From Clostridia bacterium (GTDB lineage: Bacteria; Bacillota_A; Clostridia; Oscillospirales; Acutalibacteraceae), in assembly GCA_017435305.1 (NCBI GenBank), contig JAFSFH010000010.1, positions 1 through 10,982 on the forward strand: DNA of 10,982 bases, written 5' to 3'. Under the pieces are notes generated by a model, which was not told where the DNA came from, made no database searches, and saw only the letters and a program-made list of their open reading frames with translations. Positions 7,692 through 10,982 of the stretch are shown in pieces (the first letter of the stretch is position 1; each line of letters opens with the position of its first letter). The translations under genes were made by a program, and so were the position numbers.

Positions 7692-7715
7692 TATTCTGTA
7701 AGGAGGAATAGACCG

Positions 7716-8162
7716 ATGAACAAGAAGATCGTTTTGGCCGTGCTGCTGGCTGTGTGCCTGACGGTGTGCCTGTGCGCCTGCAACGGCGGCGGTGAGCCCC
7801 AGGAGCCCGTACAGCCGCAGACCACCACCACGACCACCGCTCCCACCACCACCGCTCCTGCCGTCCCCACCCCCGGTGAGGGACAGGTGCTGTACACGGT
7901 TAAGGTAGTGGACAGCAAGGGCGCTCCCGTGGAGGGCGTATACGTGCAGATGTGTCTGGAGACCTGTGTGTTCCAGGGCACCAATGCCGAGGGTATTGCC
8001 TACTTCACCTGCGCCGAGGCGGATTACAAGGTGACTGTGATGAGCGACCCCGCCGCCACCGAGTATCATTTCGAGAGCGGCTCTCACGAGATGACCATCA
8101 CCTTTGACGCCGCCGCCCAGGCTGCCGATTCCAACACCAACGACGCGGAGCTGGCGTGGTAA
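7716..8162 (+). CDS. Small lipoprotein with Thr-rich stalk and one transthyretin-like domain
   Basis: 148 aa, 24 nt after the previous stop, with AAGGAGG at 7700-7706 and 9-nt spacing to ATG. The signal peptide MNKKIVLAVLLAVCLTVCLCAC gives a lipobox L-C-A-C with lipidated Cys22. A flexible Gly/Pro/Thr stalk follows (about 23-57, including six Thr in a row at 36-41), then a single beta domain (about 58-133): YTVKVVDSKGAPVEGVYVQM, the N-A-E-G turn, DYKVTV. It is the same domain type seen in genes 1-3 (compare YSVKVVDALGNP in gene 2). The domain holds Cys80, Cys84 (C-LET-C) and Cys99. The short C-terminal tail is rich in Ala, Asn and Asp. It looks like a minimal surface-displayed member of the family and could be a partner or substrate of the two redoxin proteins (inference). 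No enzymatic motif is visible. An alternative reading is a stand-alone surface lipoprotein with a structural role only. Confidence 0.85.
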   Translation: MNKKIVLAVLLAVCLTVCLCACNGGGEPQEPVQPQTTTTTTAPTTTAPAVPTPGEGQVLYTVKVVDSKGAPVEGVYVQMCLETCVFQGTNAEGIAYFTCAEADYKVTVMSDPAATEYHFESGSHEMTITFDAAAQAADSNTNDAELAW

Positions 8163-8179
8163 TCGCCCCCTTCGCCCGA

Positions 8180-8196
8180 CCCTTTACACAAGGAGG
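8180..8196 (+). promoter_or_regulatory. Ribosome binding site of the fifth gene within a sequence matching the upstream repeat
   Basis: CCCTTTACACAAGG (8180-8193) is identical over 14 nt to part of the right arm of the upstream palindromic element (202-215). It runs into AAGGAGG (8190-8196), the ribosome binding site of the gene at 8204. CCTT (8181-8184) can pair with AAGG (8190-8193) over a 5-nt loop, partly covering the binding site. The stem is only 4 bp, so an effect on translation is speculative. Confidence 0.5.
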
Positions 8197-8203
8197 AATT
8201 ATT

Positions 8204-10945
8204 ATGAAAAAAGCACTTTCCCTGATGCTGGCTGTGCTGATGCTGGTCAGCTTGCTGGTCGTTCCGGTCTACGCCGGTGAGGACGACGGCTTTAACGACG
8301 GCCAGTTCGGCCAGTGGGGAGACGGTGAGACCCCCGACGTCCCCGAGGCTCCCGTATTCAATGACAATCCCTACGATCCGCTGGACAACTGGAACGTGGT
8401 TTCCGAGCGCACCGCCGACACTCTGGAGTGGTTTAACCACCCCGAGATGGCCGGTCTGAGCGTGGCTATGCGCGCTCCCGCCGCTCTGACCAGCGGCAGC
8501 GAGAGCTCCTTCACCTACAAGAACGACGGCCACGTCGCTACTGCGATCTCTGTTGCCGCTGTGATGCTGGACGGCTGGACCTTTGATCTGGCTGTTTCCG
8601 GCCGTGCCGCAGGCGGTGAGTGGGCGGCTCTGGACTACGTCACCTCCGCTATGGCGGAGATCCCCGGTGCCTCCAACCCCGGCTTTAAGCGTGGCGTGGC
8701 TACCGTCACCGTCCCCGAGAACGTGGAAGAGGTCAAGATCGCTCTGGTGAACACCGGCGCCGCCTGGACCTTTGCCATTGACTACGTGGACATCCAGTGG
8801 GAGGCTACCACTCCCGATACCCCCGACCCCATCGAGGGCTCTCTGGAGAACCCCATCTACGTGCCTATGGGTCAGTCCGCCCCCACCAGCCTGATTCTGG
8901 CGGCGGGTCAGTCTGTGTATTATCAGCTGAAAGCGGCTGTGTTTAACGGCTACTCCATCATCGCCCGGATCCCCTCTGCCGTGACGGTGGACGGCACTCG
9001 TTACGACGCTTATTCTCCCGCCGACTACGGCATCCGTGTGCCGCTGGAGTTAACTCCCATGTCCCCCGCCATCGTGGGCTTCCACAATGAGACCGAGGAC
9101 GAGATGGAGATCTCCATCGACTGGGAGATGCCTTTGGGCACCGAGACCGACCCCTACCAGCTGGAGAATGGCGACAACGCCATCTCCATTCCGGTGAACT
9201 ACCCCGTTTACTACGCCGCTTACGTGCCCACCGCTGTGGGTGATTACACCCTGACCGCTTCGGATTTCGAGAACTTTATGATCACCGTGGACGTGGACGG
9301 CGACCCCGCCACCACCGAGGATCAGTTCCCGCTGACCGAGAATTACGTCTTCACCTGCACCGAGAGCTACATCCCCGTGTTCTTCATCGTGCAGCCCGTG
9401 GGCATCACCCCCGACGTGACCCTGTCCATCACTCCCCCTGCCAAGGGCACGGAAAACAACCCCTATTCTCTGAGTAGCTATGAGGAGATTCAGGCCGGTC
9501 TGTCCGGCGAGGGCGATGCCACGTGGCCTGCCACCGCTGACGGCGTTTACTATGCGCTGGATGGCTGGACCTTTATGAACACCGTCCTGCGGGTGACCGG
9601 TACCGCTCCCCTGAGCGTCACCATCAACGGCACCACCTGGACCGAGACGGTCGGCGACGTGGTGACTCTGGAGATCCAGATGGAGCTGAACGATGATCAG
9701 TATCAGTTTGCGACGCTGATCAAGAGCGCCTCTGACGTGCAGCTGGACGTGGTGTACCCCGAGGGCACCATGTACAACCCCATCGACCTGAATAAGGGCA
9801 AGAACACCCTGCATCTGGACGAGTTCGGCAACGTTGTTTACGCCACCTACACCGCCGAAAAGGACGGTGTGCTGATCATTAAGCCCAACACCGTCAACGG
9901 TCTGGGCTACACCGATGCGTTTAACGCCACCCGCGAGGATTACGAGAACGGCTACGACTTCATTTCCGCCGGTTACGAGATCGAGCCCGGCGTGATCGAG
10001 GGCGCTTCCGACGATAACGTGCTGACCATTCCCGTGTCTACGGGCGACGTGGTCAATATCACCACCTGCGCCGGCGAGAACGAGGACTTCGAGATCCTGG
10101 CTATGGATCTGGTGCTGACCGTCGGCTACGAGGGTGACAGCGTGGTGACCATCACCTCCGAGTCCGCTACCGCCAGCTATGCCAAGATGGGCGGTAAGGT
10201 TTCTGCCAAGGTGACCGCTACCGGCGATGGCTTGAAGTATCAGTGGTACATCAAGAATGACGGCAAGACCTCCTACAGCAAGTCCTCTGTGACCTCTGCC
10301 ACCTATTCCACCACCATGAGCGATAAGGCGAAGAACCGCCGCGTCTACTGCGTGGTATCCGATATGTACGGAAACGAGGTCAAGTCCAAGACCTTCATCC
10401 TGCGTGAGTCTGTCTCGATTACCAAGGAGCCTGCTACCGCCGCTTACGCCAAGAAGGGCGCTAAGGTGTCCGTTAAGCTGACCGCCTCCGGCGACGGTCT
10501 GAAGTATCAGTGGTACATCAAGAACGACGGCAAGACCTCTTACAGCAAGTCTTCTGTGACCTCCTCCACCTACTCTGTTACCATGAGCAGCAAGGTGAAG
10601 GGTCGCCGCGTGTACTGTGTCGTCACCGACAAGTACGGCAAGAAGGTGCAGTCCAAGACCTTTATCCTGCGTGAGAGTGTCAGCATCGTAACCCAGCCCA
10701 AGACCGTGACCGTGGCGAAGAATAAGACCGCCAAGGTAACCGTTAAGGCTAGCGGCGACGGACTGAAGTACACCTGGTACATTAAGAACGACGGTGCTAA
10801 GAAGTACAGCAAGTCTTCTATCACCAAGTCCTCTTACTCCGTGACGATGACCAGCAAGGTGAAGAACCGCCTGGTCTACTGCGTGGTGACCGACAAGTAC
10901 GGCAAGACCGTCAAGTCTACCACCGTCCGTCTGAAAATGAAATAA
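8204..10945 (+). CDS. Large secreted protein with GTxxNP beta-sandwich repeats and three C-terminal Ig-like repeats
   Basis: 913 aa. The start at 8204 is set by AAGGAGG (8190-8196, 7-nt spacing) and a clean Sec signal peptide, MKKALSLMLAVLMLVSLLVVPVYA, with cleavage expected after V-Y-A24; an in-frame start at 8156 would overlap the previous gene. After an acidic Gly/Asp/Pro-rich segment come a jelly-roll/CBM-like domain (about 60-205), four beta-sandwich repeats starting at G212, G312, G415 and G521 with G[ST]xx[ND]P openings (period 100-106 aa), and three Ig-like repeats (648-736, 737-825, 826-913) with conserved [YT]WYIKNDG and VYCVV. The N-terminal two-thirds is acidic and the Ig part is lysine-rich. 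There is no LPxTG, SLH, lipobox or C-terminal membrane helix, so it is released or held non-covalently, possibly by the basic Ig repeats on wall polymers (inference). Repeats 1-2 resemble residues 327-545 of gene 3. A structural, adhesin-like or binding role is most likely; no catalytic residues are recognised. Confidence 0.88.
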   Translation: MKKALSLMLAVLMLVSLLVVPVYAGEDDGFNDGQFGQWGDGETPDVPEAPVFNDNPYDPLDNWNVVSERTADTLEWFNHPEMAGLSVAMRAPAALTSGSESSFTYKNDGHVATAISVAAVMLDGWTFDLAVSGRAAGGEWAALDYVTSAMAEIPGASNPGFKRGVATVTVPENVEEVKIALVNTGAAWTFAIDYVDIQWEATTPDTPDPIEGSLENPIYVPMGQSAPTSLILAAGQSVYYQLKAAVFNGYSIIARIPSAVTVDGTRYDAYSPADYGIRVPLELTPMSPAIVGFHNETEDEMEISIDWEMPLGTETDPYQLENGDNAISIPVNYPVYYAAYVPTAVGDYTLTASDFENFMITVDVDGDPATTEDQFPLTENYVFTCTESYIPVFFIVQPVGITPDVTLSITPPAKGTENNPYSLSSYEEIQAGLSGEGDATWPATADGVYYALDGWTFMNTVLRVTGTAPLSVTINGTTWTETVGDVVTLEIQMELNDDQYQFATLIKSASDVQLDVVYPEGTMYNPIDLNKGKNTLHLDEFGNVVYATYTAEKDGVLIIKPNTVNGLGYTDAFNATREDYENGYDFISAGYEIEPGVIEGASDDNVLTIPVSTGDVVNITTCAGENEDFEILAMDLVLTVGYEGDSVVTITSESATASYAKMGGKVSAKVTATGDGLKYQWYIKNDGKTSYSKSSVTSATYSTTMSDKAKNRRVYCVVSDMYGNEVKSKTFILRESVSITKEPATAAYAKKGAKVSVKLTASGDGLKYQWYIKNDGKTSYSKSSVTSSTYSVTMSSKVKGRRVYCVVTDKYGKKVQSKTFILRESVSIVTQPKTVTVAKNKTAKVTVKASGDGLKYTWYIKNDGAKKYSKSSITKSSYSVTMTSKVKNRLVYCVVTDKYGKTVKSTTVRLKMK
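8837..10138 (+). repeat. Four tandem beta-sandwich repeats within the fifth gene
   Basis: Units open with GSLENP, GTETDP, GTENNP and GTMYNP at residues 212, 312, 415 and 521 of the secreted protein, spacing 100, 103 and 106 aa. Each continues with a short L/G strand pair and a Tyr-rich strand (VYYQL, VYYAAY, VYYAL, VVYATY), followed by alternating hydrophobic strands. The pattern recalls PPC-type (bacterial pre-peptidase C-terminal) beta-sandwiches. The nucleotide sequences have diverged, so the duplication is old. Confidence 0.6.
10145..10942 (+). repeat. Three tandem Ig-like repeats (267, 267, 264 bp)
   Basis: Units start at 10145, 10412 and 10679 and encode 89, 89 and 88 residues. Each has VS/VT-I, a Lys-rich B strand, GDGLKY-[QT]-WYIKNDG, YSKSS-[VI]-T and VYCVV-[ST]-D-x-YG. 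Units 1 and 2 are nearly identical in DNA around 10231-10300 and 10499-10567, which suggests recent duplication or gene conversion; unit 3 is more diverged (KNDGAKKYSKSSITKSS). Each unit keeps the F-strand Cys but has no Cys in the B strand to pair with it. Confidence 0.8.
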
Positions 10946-10982
10946 GCTTTCAGCGTGAGAGCCTAACAAAAACCGCCACCCA

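Noticed and set aside
4671..8087. A minus-strand open frame of over 1100 codons spanning genes 3 and 4
   Set aside because: Same explanation: genes 3 and 4 happen to share the same phase and both avoid the codons that would give antisense stops. The composition is unlike a real protein.
8204..10945. Covalent wall anchoring (LPxTG) or S-layer-type binding of the secreted protein
   Set aside because: The C-terminus ends directly after the third Ig-like repeat with a Lys-rich tail; no LPxTG, membrane helix or SLH motif is present.
9050..10969. A minus-strand open frame opposite gene 5
   Set aside because: Codon-bias shadow; the antisense of the Ig repeats gives a repetitive, His/Gly/Leu-rich product with no recognisable domain.
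10946..10982. Terminator or next gene after gene 5
   Set aside because: Only 37 bases remain and I see neither a stable hairpin with a T-run nor a start site.

Overview
The window looks like chromosomal DNA from a Gram-positive, probably gut-dwelling Clostridia (Oscillospiraceae/Ruminococcaceae type). This is inferred from strong AGGAGG-type ribosome binding sites, short 'MKK/MNK' lipoprotein signal peptides, Clostridia-style Ig-like repeats, GC-rich third codon positions and a palindromic intergenic element of a kind I associate with that group. No rRNA, tRNA, ribosomal or other taxonomic marker is present, so the placement is tentative.

Positions 1-566 hold no supportable gene. They contain two strong free-standing hairpins (17-35 and 319-341), a mirror-image composite of six small hairpins (67-238) that looks like a REP/MITE-type element, a 14-nt palindrome (274-287), and a plausible sigma-A promoter (TTGACG-17 bp-TAGTAT, 465-493). 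The promoter leads into a leader and the first gene at 567.

Positions 567-10945 hold five co-directional genes with gaps of only 15, 15, 24 and 41 nt, each with its own ribosome binding site and no terminator between them: a likely operon. All five products are predicted to be exported. They are: a lipoprotein with a TlpA-like thioredoxin domain (CGPC) and several beta-sandwich modules; a shorter lipoprotein without thioredoxin; a membrane-anchored TlpA-like protein (CNPC) whose C-terminal half matches the second protein; a small lipoprotein with a Thr-rich stalk and one beta domain; and a large secreted protein with about four 100-residue beta-sandwich repeats and three near-identical Ig-like repeats.

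The proteins share parts. A transthyretin-like (CarboxypepD_reg/Cna-B-like) domain occurs six times in genes 1-4. A C-terminal module with a Y-[YW]-H-x(2-4)-[SG]-K-x-G motif and a terminal Trp/Cys/Tyr signature occurs four times in genes 1-3; I cannot assign it to a named family. The 'GTxxNP' beta-sandwich repeat links genes 3 and 5. Outside their active sites, the exported domains of all five proteins contain cysteines. My inference is a cell-surface assembly in which two thioredoxin-domain proteins act on cysteines of co-encoded adhesin-like or scaffold proteins. The window holds no enzyme other than the thioredoxin domains, and the substrate is unknown. The last 37 bases (10946-10982) show no gene or terminator.
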